A stretch of DNA of 64,000 nt, from contig DASWVB010000027.1 in the NCBI GenBank assembly GCA_036401375.1, positions 186,001 to 250,000 of the forward strand. Reading direction: 5' to 3'. This DNA comes from DASWUZ01 sp036401375 (GTDB lineage: Bacteria; Acidobacteriota; Terriglobia; Terriglobales; Acidobacteriaceae). The stretch's first letter is position 1; each line of letters begins with the position of its first letter. Of the stretch, positions 17,558-26,019 are shown piece after piece. The position numbers and the translations under genes are program-made. The notes beneath the pieces are model-generated. The model was not told where the DNA came from and ran no database searches. It saw only the letters and a program-made list of their open reading frames with translations.

Positions 17558-18948
17558 CGGCTGTGGTCCTTGAATCTGCCTTCAAGCAACTGTCACTGTT
17601 ACGAAACGAAGAGATCTCAGCGCTCGAGCTGGCTAGGGAGCATCTCGGTCAGATCGAGAGGCTCAACCCTGCACTGAATGCGCTGATTGAAGTCGATCCG
17701 GAGCGGGTGCTGGAGCAGGCCCGCTCGCTGGAGCGGCACACAGGCCCGCTGGCCGGGCTGCCGGTGACCGTAAAATCGTCCATCGCGGTAGAGGGGTATC
17801 GCTGCGAACTCGGCAGCCGCATCTACGAGGGTCGAGCCTCCTCGCACGATGCGGTCGTCGTGGCGCGGCTGCGCGCCGCTGGGGCCAACATCCTGGGAAC
17901 TACGAACTGTCCCGAGTTGCTGATGGCCTACGAGACCGACAACCTGCTCTATGGACGGACCTGCAATCCCTGGAGCATCGATCACACGGCGGGGGGATCG
18001 AGCGGCGGCGAAGCTGCTGCGATCGCGTCAGGAATGTCTGCAGCAGGGCTGGGGAGCGATAGCGGAGGCTCGGTACGCGAGCCGGCACACTTCACTGGCA
18101 TCTGCGCGCTTAAACCCACGCCGGGGCGCATCCCGAGGGCGGGGCATGAGCCGGCTTGTGTCGGCCCTTTCTCGATCCTTGGAGCCGTCGGTCCGATGGC
18201 CCGCACCATCGCGGATGTGAAGCTGCTCTTCGGCGTCCTTGCAGGACATGACGACAAGGACCCGGCGAGCGCGCCCGTCGCGCTGCGGCGGCCAGCGCAG
18301 CTGGACGTAAAGCAAGTCTCGATCGGCTACCTCGAGGACGATGGTCTTGTGCCCGTGACCGCGGAGACTCGGCAAGCGGTGCGCGATGCGATGAACGCGC
18401 TCAAGCGGCAGGGATTTAACGTCACTGCCGTCCGCCCGACGTGGCTGGAGGCGGCGCGCAAACTGTGGTGGACCTTCTTCGTGCGATGTGGAGCGATGTT
18501 CTACGGACCGGTGATCCGCGGCAGGCATGAATTACTCTCGCCGATATTTTGCGAGTTTCTCTCCTTCAGCGAGGAGCTGCCCGCGCTGAGCGGCATTGAG
18601 CTGCTGGAGGCCTGGGCGGAGTGCGACCTGCTGCGCGCGCGCATTCTCGAGGAGATGGCGGCGACTCCAATCCTGCTCACGCCGGTGTGCTCGGTCCCGG
18701 CGTTTCGGCATAGCGAGAGGAGATGGAAGGTTGAAGGTGGGGAGGTTGGCTACCTGGACGCGATGCGCTTCACCCAGTGGTTCAACCTGCTGGGTGCTCC
18801 GGCGGCGGTGGTGCCGGTGGGCCGTTCAGCGGAGGGGCTGCCGATTGGAGTGCAGATCGCCGGCCGGCCTTACGAAGACGAGCTGGTGCTGGAGGTGGCT
18901 GCTCGGATTGAGAGCGAGTTTGGCTACGTTGCTCCGCCGCTCAGCTGA
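17554..18948 (+). CDS. Amidase, amidase-signature family
   Basis: A 464-residue amidase-signature hydrolase. The Ser-cisSer-Lys triad is visible: K74 in VTVKSS, the cis-serine within GGSSGGEA (residues 147-154) and the nucleophile S173 in SDSGGSVR. The C-terminal part ends with the family's GLPIGVQIAGRPYEDE segment. The family cleaves amide bonds in substrates ranging from simple amides to fatty-acid amides and peptides, and the sequence does not fix the specificity. There is no export signal. It is translationally coupled to the TPR/ASPIC giant and ends 6 bp from the convergent otsB stop. Confidence 0.93.
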   Translation: MTAVVLESAFKQLSLLRNEEISALELAREHLGQIERLNPALNALIEVDPERVLEQARSLERHTGPLAGLPVTVKSSIAVEGYRCELGSRIYEGRASSHDAVVVARLRAAGANILGTTNCPELLMAYETDNLLYGRTCNPWSIDHTAGGSSGGEAAAIASGMSAAGLGSDSGGSVREPAHFTGICALKPTPGRIPRAGHEPACVGPFSILGAVGPMARTIADVKLLFGVLAGHDDKDPASAPVALRRPAQLDVKQVSIGYLEDDGLVPVTAETRQAVRDAMNALKRQGFNVTAVRPTWLEAARKLWWTFFVRCGAMFYGPVIRGRHELLSPIFCEFLSFSEELPALSGIELLEAWAECDLLRARILEEMAATPILLTPVCSVPAFRHSERRWKVEGGEVGYLDAMRFTQWFNLLGAPAAVVPVGRSAEGLPIGVQIAGRPYEDELVLEVAARIESEFGYVAPPLS

Positions 18949-18954
18949 ATCGTG

Positions 18955-19875
18955 TCAGGCGGAGAGGCTCTCTACGGGGGCATCGCCGACGGAGGAGTTC
19001 ACCGGCTCGGCAGGCCTGGGCCTCAGGCTGGTCATATCAGGATCGCTGCTCCTGTAGCCCGACTCCGCCTCAAAGATCCACCGGTCGAGGAACGCGAGCA
19101 CATCGCGCGGCGTGGTCATCCAGTAATCCGCGAGCGTGCCCCTTGGAGCAGCGCGCACCAGCAGGGCGAGATCCTCGCGATCCATCTCTGCAAAGGCCTC
19201 TTCGTCGGTGTGGTCGTCCCCAAGGTAGGCAAGTGGAACCTGGGCGCCGAAGCGCTCCCGCACGGTCCGGACGGCGTCGCCCTTGGTCCGTCCGGTTGCG
19301 CGCAGTTCCACGCCATCTTCAAACGGCAGCAGTTCGACCTGTCCACCTGCCGTGTGCTGGTCAAATCGCTTCAAGACCTTTTTCCGGACCAGCTCCTGTT
19401 CATCGCGCTCCAGGCCGCGCCAATGGATAGCGATGCTGGCGGGTTTCCGTTCGATGGCAGAGGCGGGCAGCGCTGCGGAGGCGAGTCCCCCCATGGCTTC
19501 GTTGAGGATGGCCTTCTGCTGCCCGGTTAGGGCGGTGAACTCATAGTCGCTCCCGCGGGTAGCGTGTTCGCGCCCATGGGAGGCCCAAACCTCCATCTCG
19601 CGCGCCTGAGGATAGAGACTGTTGATCTCAGGCCAGCTGCGACCGGTCACCAGGACTAGCGATACATTTGGAAGCGCGAGCAGGCGGGCGATCCGGTCCT
19701 CGACGCCCGGGTAGGGCAGGGCGTCCATCCTGTCCTCGGTAAATGGTGCGAGCGTGCCGTCATAGTCGAGGATGAGCGCGGAGTGAGAGGCCGCGGCGAT
19801 GCGCTCCCACCATGCTGCCTTGCCATAGGAGGTCTGCCACGAGGCGGGGAGGATGGATTGGCGATTGCCCGGCAT
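18955..19875 (-). CDS. otsB: Trehalose-6-phosphate phosphatase
   Basis: A 306-residue HAD-superfamily phosphatase. Motif I is LILDYDGTL (nucleophile D37, acid/base D39), motif II is in LVLVTGRS, and motif III/IV is YLGDDHTDEEAF near residue 217. It carries the OtsB cap region (GREHATRG and GLASAALPAS). It removes phosphate from trehalose-6-phosphate in the last step of OtsA/OtsB trehalose synthesis. No otsA gene is in the window. The gene converges with the amidase gene at a 6-bp gap and has about 245 bp of upstream sequence separating it from the end of the eCIS-linked operon. Confidence 0.93.
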   Translation of the reverse strand: MPGNRQSILPASWQTSYGKAAWWERIAAASHSALILDYDGTLAPFTEDRMDALPYPGVEDRIARLLALPNVSLVLVTGRSWPEINSLYPQAREMEVWASHGREHATRGSDYEFTALTGQQKAILNEAMGGLASAALPASAIERKPASIAIHWRGLERDEQELVRKKVLKRFDQHTAGGQVELLPFEDGVELRATGRTKGDAVRTVRERFGAQVPLAYLGDDHTDEEAFAEMDREDLALLVRAAPRGTLADYWMTTPRDVLAFLDRWIFEAESGYRSSDPDMTSLRPRPAEPVNSSVGDAPVESLSA

Positions 19876-20120
19876 ACTCTACTCCGTGACTGGATGAGAT
19901 TTATGGAACCTGATTTCCCGACTGCGGGTTAATGAGGAAGCCTACCACGTCCAGTGACAGCTGCGACTTTCTTCAGGACAGCTCGTGAGAGAGGAACGCC
20001 CCGGCCTTGTCTGATGGTTCGAGGTATCTGACGCGCCAAGATCAGCAATAGCTTCATGATCGCGGAGAATGAGTCAGGAGGCGGGGCGGGTGAGCAGAGC
20101 GCAGGCTCTATAGACCAAGA

Positions 20121-21779
20121 TCAGGGACTGCCGCTGCGGTTGTAGCGGTCTGACGGGGGCGTGTTGGCGGCCGGGAATGAATCCCTGCGAGTCACTGGCG
20201 CGATGTCCCGGGCGTTCGGCCGGCGCGATCCACGTGCGGGCTGGACTACGCCAAGCCGCGCCTGGGCGGTGACAATCTTTCCCTCGCGATCGGTTGCGCG
20301 GAGCTGATAGGTCGCCGTAGCGGCGGGAGAGACAGAGCGCGAGCCGGCCGGAGCGACAGGCTGGCCGTTGAGTTCGATGTGGTTGAACCCTGCCGCGGAC
20401 CACCGCAGCGTCGAGGTCTGTCCGCGTCGAATCACGTTTGGCTGCACGAAGACCGTGGGCGGCCGCAGCGGCTCGGGGGCAAAGAGGGAGCGGATGAGCA
20501 ACACGATTCCCAGGACCAGTGCACCGGTAACGATACTGATCAGCAGTACCACGGACGCGACGAGGCGCCCGGCGCGTGCCGCCAGCGAGGGCCGCACCTG
20601 GGGCACATGCACCTGCTGCCACGGCGGCACAGAGGCTGGCGCGGCGGTCCGCGACTCCGGTTGGGTAACGGGCTGGGGCACAGGAGGCCGGACCGGAGGC
20701 TGCGCGGCGGAAGGTAGCGGGGCGGGAGGCTGCGCAGCGGGAGGTGCTGCTCCGCGCGACGGATACGCGGGAGCATTGGCAGGTGCTGGTGCGGCTGGTG
20801 GCTCGGCACTCAACAGGACAGCGGAAAGCGGAGGTGGAGCCTGGCTGGTGGGCGGCGCACCTGCAGGAGCATTGACGAATGGGAGCAGGCGAGCCGATCC
20901 GGAGAGCTCGTATGCGGCGCGATAAAGCTGCCAGGACCCTTCTGTGCCGGCGCGCTCGATCTGCTCGAGAAACGTGATCAAGGCTCTTGCCGAAGGCGGT
21001 TTCGCCCGTGCGGGCCTCAGCAAGTAGTCCAGAGTAGCTCCGAGAGCAAGATCCTTTACCGCGTCGAGCGGCGCCGAGGGATCGCGCGAGGCTGCGCCTG
21101 CGAGCCCCGCTGCGGCGGCGAGGCCCGCTCCACGCAGGTCGCGCTCGATGTGAAACTCCGGTGGGAGACGGGTCTCCGCGAAGAAGTCTTCAAGGTAAGT
21201 CGATTGAGCGAGCTGAACCTGGTGGTCCGCACCGAAAAGGATGTTCGCCGGTGTTACCTCACCGTGATAAAGGGGTCCGGCTGAGATGGCCTGGCTGTGG
21301 ATCGCGTCCAGCGCGCGAAGGACGGCGACGAGCAGGCTGCAAACCTCCTGCTCGGGGAGAGCTCGGTCGAGACTATGTCGAAGCGGAGTGCCCGTGATTC
21401 CGGCCGCGACGGAGTAGCACCGGCCCTCTGACGTGTAGGCGAAGTTCACGTGGAGGGAGGGTATGCCAATGCTGCTTAACTGCTTCGCGGCCCCGAGGAA
21501 GGCGCGCTTTTGAGGATCTTCACGCGGCTTCTGCCGAGGTTCTGACTCCAGTTCAGCAGATTGAAAGTACTCGGTGATGACGTACTGCCGGCCGTCAGCT
21601 GTATCGATGGCGTCGGCTCGTACACTCATGCCGCTGGTAGATGGCAGCGGCGCACTGGTGAGCTTCCAGGAGGAGTAAGGCAGGCCGGCGCCGCGGGAGA
21701 GCGCGGAGATGCGGCCGCCGCAGACCGCGCAGACGATTGTGCCTGGAACGTTCCCGTGTTCATGCTGCAGACATATCAT
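20121..21779 (-). CDS. Transmembrane pseudokinase with zinc ribbon and Ig-like domain
   Basis: This 552-residue protein starts with a short zinc ribbon (CLQHEHGN ... CAVCG). A protein-kinase-like fold covers about residues 35-300, but its key motifs are broken: the HRDxxxxN loop is HGEVTPAN near residue 167, so the catalytic Asp is lost, and no DFG is present where QLAQS occurs. A proline/alanine-rich linker leads to one membrane helix (about residues 400-425, VASVVLLISIVTGALVLG). A periplasmic Ig-like domain follows (RRGQTSTLRWSAAGFNHIEL). The predicted layout is a cytoplasmic pseudokinase, a membrane span and an outside Ig domain. It is the last gene of the collinear eCIS-plus-tubulin run, so a sensing or scaffold role is inferred. 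Confidence 0.7.
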   Translation of the reverse strand: MICLQHEHGNVPGTIVCAVCGGRISALSRGAGLPYSSWKLTSAPLPSTSGMSVRADAIDTADGRQYVITEYFQSAELESEPRQKPREDPQKRAFLGAAKQLSSIGIPSLHVNFAYTSEGRCYSVAAGITGTPLRHSLDRALPEQEVCSLLVAVLRALDAIHSQAISAGPLYHGEVTPANILFGADHQVQLAQSTYLEDFFAETRLPPEFHIERDLRGAGLAAAAGLAGAASRDPSAPLDAVKDLALGATLDYLLRPARAKPPSARALITFLEQIERAGTEGSWQLYRAAYELSGSARLLPFVNAPAGAPPTSQAPPPLSAVLLSAEPPAAPAPANAPAYPSRGAAPPAAQPPAPLPSAAQPPVRPPVPQPVTQPESRTAAPASVPPWQQVHVPQVRPSLAARAGRLVASVVLLISIVTGALVLGIVLLIRSLFAPEPLRPPTVFVQPNVIRRGQTSTLRWSAAGFNHIELNGQPVAPAGSRSVSPAATATYQLRATDREGKIVTAQARLGVVQPARGSRRPNARDIAPVTRRDSFPAANTPPSDRYNRSGSP

Positions 21780-21800
21780 CGGGCGCAGTACTGATTTTAC

Positions 21801-22181
21801 TTACACGATCTGGAGAGTGATTGACTGCGGGTCCGCGTGAGCGACTTGCACGAGCACCTCGCCGGCTGCTGGCGCTGCTGGCGTCTGCAAAGTGTCAATG
21901 TCGAGCAGGAACACTCTTTGCTGGTTTTGCGGAACAATCGCCGGCACCGAGAGTGGGTCGAGCAGGCTCACCCATGGGGCTGTCGACGTGACGCTCTCAA
22001 CATGCAGATCGCGCTCCCCGGAGAGGTTCACCACAGTAAGCATGAGCGGCGGCGGATATTCCAAGTCAGAGATGGGAGAGTTATCCACTCGAAGTTCAAG
22101 GCGCAGAAGGCTGAGCCCGCACCATGAGCAGAAGTTCTCAACGCCGCAGAGCTCCCATACCTCGCATCGTTTACAGTTCAT
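21801..22181 (-). CDS. Small zinc-ribbon/Ig-like protein
   Basis: The 126-residue product opens with a cysteine-rich zinc ribbon (MNCKRCEVWELCGVENFCSWC, five cysteines plus C18-type spacing) followed by a beta-sandwich-like segment: LELRVDN, PPPLMLTVVNLSGERDLHV, QQRVFLLDIDT and GEVLVQVAHADPQSITLQIV. There is no signal peptide, so it is probably cytoplasmic. It lies 21 bp before the pseudokinase and 65 bp after the tubulin-like gene. Sharing an N-terminal zinc ribbon with two neighbours suggests these proteins bind one another. No known family name is assigned. Confidence 0.6.
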   Translation of the reverse strand: MNCKRCEVWELCGVENFCSWCGLSLLRLELRVDNSPISDLEYPPPLMLTVVNLSGERDLHVESVTSTAPWVSLLDPLSVPAIVPQNQQRVFLLDIDTLQTPAAPAAGEVLVQVAHADPQSITLQIV

Positions 22182-22246
22182 TTAGATCGGGCGGTCCAGC
22201 CCTCGGTAGTCGCGTCCCGGTGGACGTGCGGTAGAGGTGGCGGCAA

Positions 22247-25200
22247 TCACGCCTGCCTGACCGGCTTCCTCCAGAGCGGAAGCTCGGCTACTACAGGCTG
22301 GCCCTCGGCGGGCCAGTCGAGACCGAAGCCCTTGCCTCGAATCCAGTCCAGCTTGCCGGTCTCGGGCATAAGGTCGGCGTCGATCTCACCGAGCGTCCCG
22401 GCGGACTGCTTTAATATACGTGCGTGTATCTCGCCGACCTTATTGAAGATGAGCTGGTAGTCCGGCGTGTCGCGCTCGATATCGGCGTTATGCAGTTCGG
22501 CCTGCAGCGCCCAGAAATAGCTCTTCAGCTGGGCAGGCGTGAGAGAGTCTTCGCGTGTATGCAGCTCGCCAATAAGGATTTCGCGCAGGCTGGAATCGGC
22601 CATCAGGCGACCAATGACGTTGCGCCGTTTCCCGAGCAGGTTGGTGGTGGTGTAGGGCGGCGCATCCTTGTAGTAGAAGTTCATCATGCCGGTGGCCTTA
22701 TCGAGCGCCGTCGTCAGGATGTTGAGCAGGGGCGCAAAGCGGAGGATGCTCAGAACCTCCTCAAGCAACTCGGCCTGCTCGTCGCTGTAGATCACTAGAT
22801 CATCGAAGCGGCCCTCCCATCGCTTTGAAAGATGCAGAGGGATGCCGGTCACCGCCTGCCGTGCCTGCCCCGGACTGAACTGCGAGTAGAAGTCTGTATA
22901 CGCAAGATGGCACTCGTTCTGAACGAGCGAGACGGAAGGCAGTGGAAACGCGAAGCTCGAGAAGTAGAGGTAAATCTCGTAGGGGCGGCCGTTATCGTGA
23001 GTCTCGACCTTGACGCGCGCGAGCTGCTGCACCTGGTCGATAAAGTCGCGCGACTCGGGGGAGCCGGGATTCGAGATTCCAAGGTAGCCGACCGCAGTAG
23101 TCTCGACCTCGGTTGCAGCCATCCTGGTGTCGCGGCGCAGCATCGGGCGCGCCTGGTTTACGAAGTTCTGCAGTGTCTGACGCATCTGCGCGGGGTCTTT
23201 CAACATGGGGTGATCGAGCACGCTCACCTGCCGGGGGTACTTAATGAAATCCTCGTAGAAGCGGCGCTCGCAGAACTCCTCGACCCGGCGGTCGACCTCC
23301 TGCGTGGTCTCGCGGCGCAGCAGGTTGGCAAGGCCGGCCAGTCCCTCGGCACTCTCGAAGTGGCGCAGCAGGTTGACGTACTCCCTGGCCGGGTTTACAT
23401 CGGCGGGATGGGCAGTCTCGGGGTCCACGTCGAGCTTGTAAAACTTTGGCCAGTCGTTGTCCATGTCGAAGAGCTGTATGAAGAGAACATGCGAGCTGTT
23501 TGCCAGGCGCGACTTGAAGTTGGCAAAGCGCTGTTCCGCAGCCCCGCGAATCGTCTCGGCCTTGTCAAGGAAGATTGAGAGGGCATCGCGGCTTTCGCGC
23601 ATGGTGCGGTAGAGCTCCTGCGCGACCTTCCTGGTCTCGACCAGCAACTGCCTCTCGGCTGCGGCGAAGAGGTACTGCTCCTGGGCGTCGCGCAGCCGGT
23701 CCAGGGCAAGCTTGACGATCTGCTGGCGGGCGCCGAGCAGCAGCGCGGGCACACTGCGGACGGCCGCGTGCAGCTCGCGCACCGCGTCTGTCCTGATGCC
23801 GCGCAACGCGAGTACGTCGGAGTCGGTCTCCGCAATGAGCGCGTCGAACTCGCCAAGGCTGCCTGCGGATGACGGATCGATGAGGTCCTTGGTGCGGGAG
23901 ATCGCAAGGTCGAAGTAGCCCTTGCGCAGAGCGGTGGCGAGTCCGCGCTCCGGATTCTCGAGGACACGATCGCGCAGCAGGTCGGAAAAGCGGCCCTTGG
24001 TCTCTGCAATCACCGTTCCCGTACGTTGACGCACCCAGCGGATGGAGGTGCCGATGCGATCGGACTCTGAGAGCACCAGCTCATTCTCGATGCGATCGAG
24101 CTCGGCGGAGAGCGCGGCGACATCGGCTGAGGTCTTGAGCGGTGCGCCGTTGATGATTCCGGAAACGCCGTCGGTGATGATCCCCTTCCACTCCGAACCG
24201 AAGCTGTTGTAGATGCCGGCGCGGTCGAGCTGCGCTGCGGCCAGGTCGCGGGGAACGGCGCGGCCTACATCGGTATCTTCCCGCTCGCGGCGGATAAAAT
24301 CGAAGATCGAGGCAGCCAGTCGCGAAGCGCAGGCTCCGCGGACAGTATCGAGCGGGATCTCGATCTTCGACATACCGCAGGAGGCGTAGCGCCGCGCAAA
24401 GGCCTGGTTGAAGTGGACGTGCTTCGCCTCGGTGTTGGCGCCGACGCGTCCGGATAGCTTCTCGACGACGTTTGAATAGTCAGAGCGCTTGGCGTCGGAG
24501 AAGGCGCCCGGAAGTATGTCGAGGAACAGCGCCTCGGCCAACATGCTGAAGAGGTCGCTGCGGTTCTCCTGCGACATGGGCAGGTTGGCTTCGTTGGTGA
24601 TCTCGAGCAGGTAAGTTGCGCTGAAGGGCGGCCCCATCACGCGCTTGGGCTTGTTTCGCTCCCACGAGACGAGGAAGTCGCTCGATGGGTTGCCCTCCTT
24701 CGCATCCATGCTTTCCGCGCCCGGCAGGCGCTTGGTGTAGTGGTCTAGTTCCTTGAGCGCGGCGTAGGCATTGGCGTAGGAGCGCAGGGCTACTTCGCCC
24801 TGAGGGCTGGCGTTGTAGACGTTAGGCAAGAGTGCGTAGGCGAAAAGATCGCCGACGTTCGATGCGTAACGTTTGATGTCGCGCAGCATGAAGCCGACAT
24901 CGAGGAAGGTGCCGCAGCCGGTACCGCCGGCCAGCGACGTCACAACAAAGACGGCGGGCGCGGTGCTGCCGTCGGTGCGGACCTGGGGCAGCAGATGCTC
25001 GGCGAAGAAGTCCTGTGTCTCGCCGATAGTCTCGAGGCGCGCGAGCTGCTGCAGTTTTGTTTCAATCTCGGCCCGCAGCTGCGAATACTTCGCGAAGAGG
25101 GTAAGGCGCCCGACGGCGCGCACCCCGCCCGCACCGTCGGCGATCTCACTGCCGAAGCTGCGCACGTCGGGGTAAAGCCATTCGTGCACGTGCGGCCACT

Positions 25201-25504
25201 GGCCCGGATTTTCGAAGATGTCGTGCATGTCTTTGCCGACATTGCCGCGAAGCAGGGCAAACTTCTCATGCTCGTCGAAGCTGACGCTCGCCAGCGCGGA
25301 GGAAAGGTCCTGTCCTCGCGCGTCAGTCGCGCGAGTGTCGGTGTCAATCCACAGGAAGCGCGCGAACGGAACGTTGAAGGTCCGGAAGCGCTCATACAGG
25401 CGCAGACGCAGGCGCAGCAGCACCTCTTTGCCCGTGCCTCCGAGACCAAGAAAGAGCACCGGGCGATAGGCCGTCTCCCGCGATTTGCCGCTCAATGCGC
25501 TCAT
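22247..25504 (-). CDS. Large tubulin-like GTPase-domain protein
   Basis: A 1085-residue protein. The N-terminal half resembles the bacterial tubulin-like family: a glycine-rich first loop FLGLGGTGKEVLLRL near residue 20, and a tubulin-signature-like loop SLAGGTGCGTFLDVGF at about 188-203, which corresponds to the GGGTGSG nucleotide loop of FtsZ and tubulin. The C-terminal half is long, mostly helical, and of unknown function. Such proteins are expected to bind GTP and may polymerise. Position in the run, between the zinc-ribbon/Ig gene and a four-helix membrane protein and downstream of the eCIS structural genes, suggests a cytoskeletal partner of the particle. The assignment to the fold is fairly secure; the role is inference. 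Confidence 0.78.
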   Translation of the reverse strand: MSALSGKSRETAYRPVLFLGLGGTGKEVLLRLRLRLYERFRTFNVPFARFLWIDTDTRATDARGQDLSSALASVSFDEHEKFALLRGNVGKDMHDIFENPGQWPHVHEWLYPDVRSFGSEIADGAGGVRAVGRLTLFAKYSQLRAEIETKLQQLARLETIGETQDFFAEHLLPQVRTDGSTAPAVFVVTSLAGGTGCGTFLDVGFMLRDIKRYASNVGDLFAYALLPNVYNASPQGEVALRSYANAYAALKELDHYTKRLPGAESMDAKEGNPSSDFLVSWERNKPKRVMGPPFSATYLLEITNEANLPMSQENRSDLFSMLAEALFLDILPGAFSDAKRSDYSNVVEKLSGRVGANTEAKHVHFNQAFARRYASCGMSKIEIPLDTVRGACASRLAASIFDFIRREREDTDVGRAVPRDLAAAQLDRAGIYNSFGSEWKGIITDGVSGIINGAPLKTSADVAALSAELDRIENELVLSESDRIGTSIRWVRQRTGTVIAETKGRFSDLLRDRVLENPERGLATALRKGYFDLAISRTKDLIDPSSAGSLGEFDALIAETDSDVLALRGIRTDAVRELHAAVRSVPALLLGARQQIVKLALDRLRDAQEQYLFAAAERQLLVETRKVAQELYRTMRESRDALSIFLDKAETIRGAAEQRFANFKSRLANSSHVLFIQLFDMDNDWPKFYKLDVDPETAHPADVNPAREYVNLLRHFESAEGLAGLANLLRRETTQEVDRRVEEFCERRFYEDFIKYPRQVSVLDHPMLKDPAQMRQTLQNFVNQARPMLRRDTRMAATEVETTAVGYLGISNPGSPESRDFIDQVQQLARVKVETHDNGRPYEIYLYFSSFAFPLPSVSLVQNECHLAYTDFYSQFSPGQARQAVTGIPLHLSKRWEGRFDDLVIYSDEQAELLEEVLSILRFAPLLNILTTALDKATGMMNFYYKDAPPYTTTNLLGKRRNVIGRLMADSSLREILIGELHTREDSLTPAQLKSYFWALQAELHNADIERDTPDYQLIFNKVGEIHARILKQSAGTLGEIDADLMPETGKLDWIRGKGFGLDWPAEGQPVVAELPLWRKPVRQA

Positions 25505-25537
25505 GATGCGTTCCTGCTCCTCAAATTACGAGCCCTC

Positions 25538-26017
25538 TTATTTGAACAGCACATAGACAGCGACTCCGATGACCAGGCAGACCGCCATGATGATCATGGC
25601 GTGTACCTCGCGCAGGATGCGGCGGAGGATGAAGAGCGTGAGCAGGATGAGCACGATGAGGAGGATGGCCTGCCAAAGCCATGTCCACGCACTCATGAAG
25701 GCAAAGCCGAGGAACAGAAGCATGAGGTAGAACATGAGCACAAAGGCGGCGTTGGAGCTTTCGTCGATGCCCATGTTGCCGTCCACCATCTGCAGGAAGA
25801 GCCATCGGCCGAGGAACCAGCTCACCGCCGCTCCGACCACGAATATGAGGATGCGGACACCTGGGTTCATGTCCTCGGGCAGCAGAACTGCCTTGCCGCC
25901 GCCGCCGAATGCGGACCAGACGGCCATGACCAGCAGCAGCACGTTCGCGAGGAAGAAGACGCCGAAGATGATGCTGACCATGGTGCGCAGATTGCTTCTC
26001 ACCGGTGCAAGCGGCAC
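25538..26017 (-). CDS. Four-helix integral membrane protein, unknown
   Basis: A 159-residue protein with about four membrane segments: TMVSIIFGVFFLANVLLLVMAVW, ILIFVVGAAVSWFLG, FVLMFYLMLLFLGFAFMSAW and the long AILLIVLILLTLFILRRIL, with a further C-terminal hydrophobic stretch. It has no recognised catalytic residues. It begins 2 bp after the VWA gene stop and ends 33 bp before the tubulin-like gene. It is a natural candidate for the membrane dock of the tubulin-like or VWA protein. Confidence 0.65.
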   Translation of the reverse strand: MPLAPVRSNLRTMVSIIFGVFFLANVLLLVMAVWSAFGGGGKAVLLPEDMNPGVRILIFVVGAAVSWFLGRWLFLQMVDGNMGIDESSNAAFVLMFYLMLLFLGFAFMSAWTWLWQAILLIVLILLTLFILRRILREVHAMIIMAVCLVIGVAVYVLFK

Positions 26018-26019
26018 GG

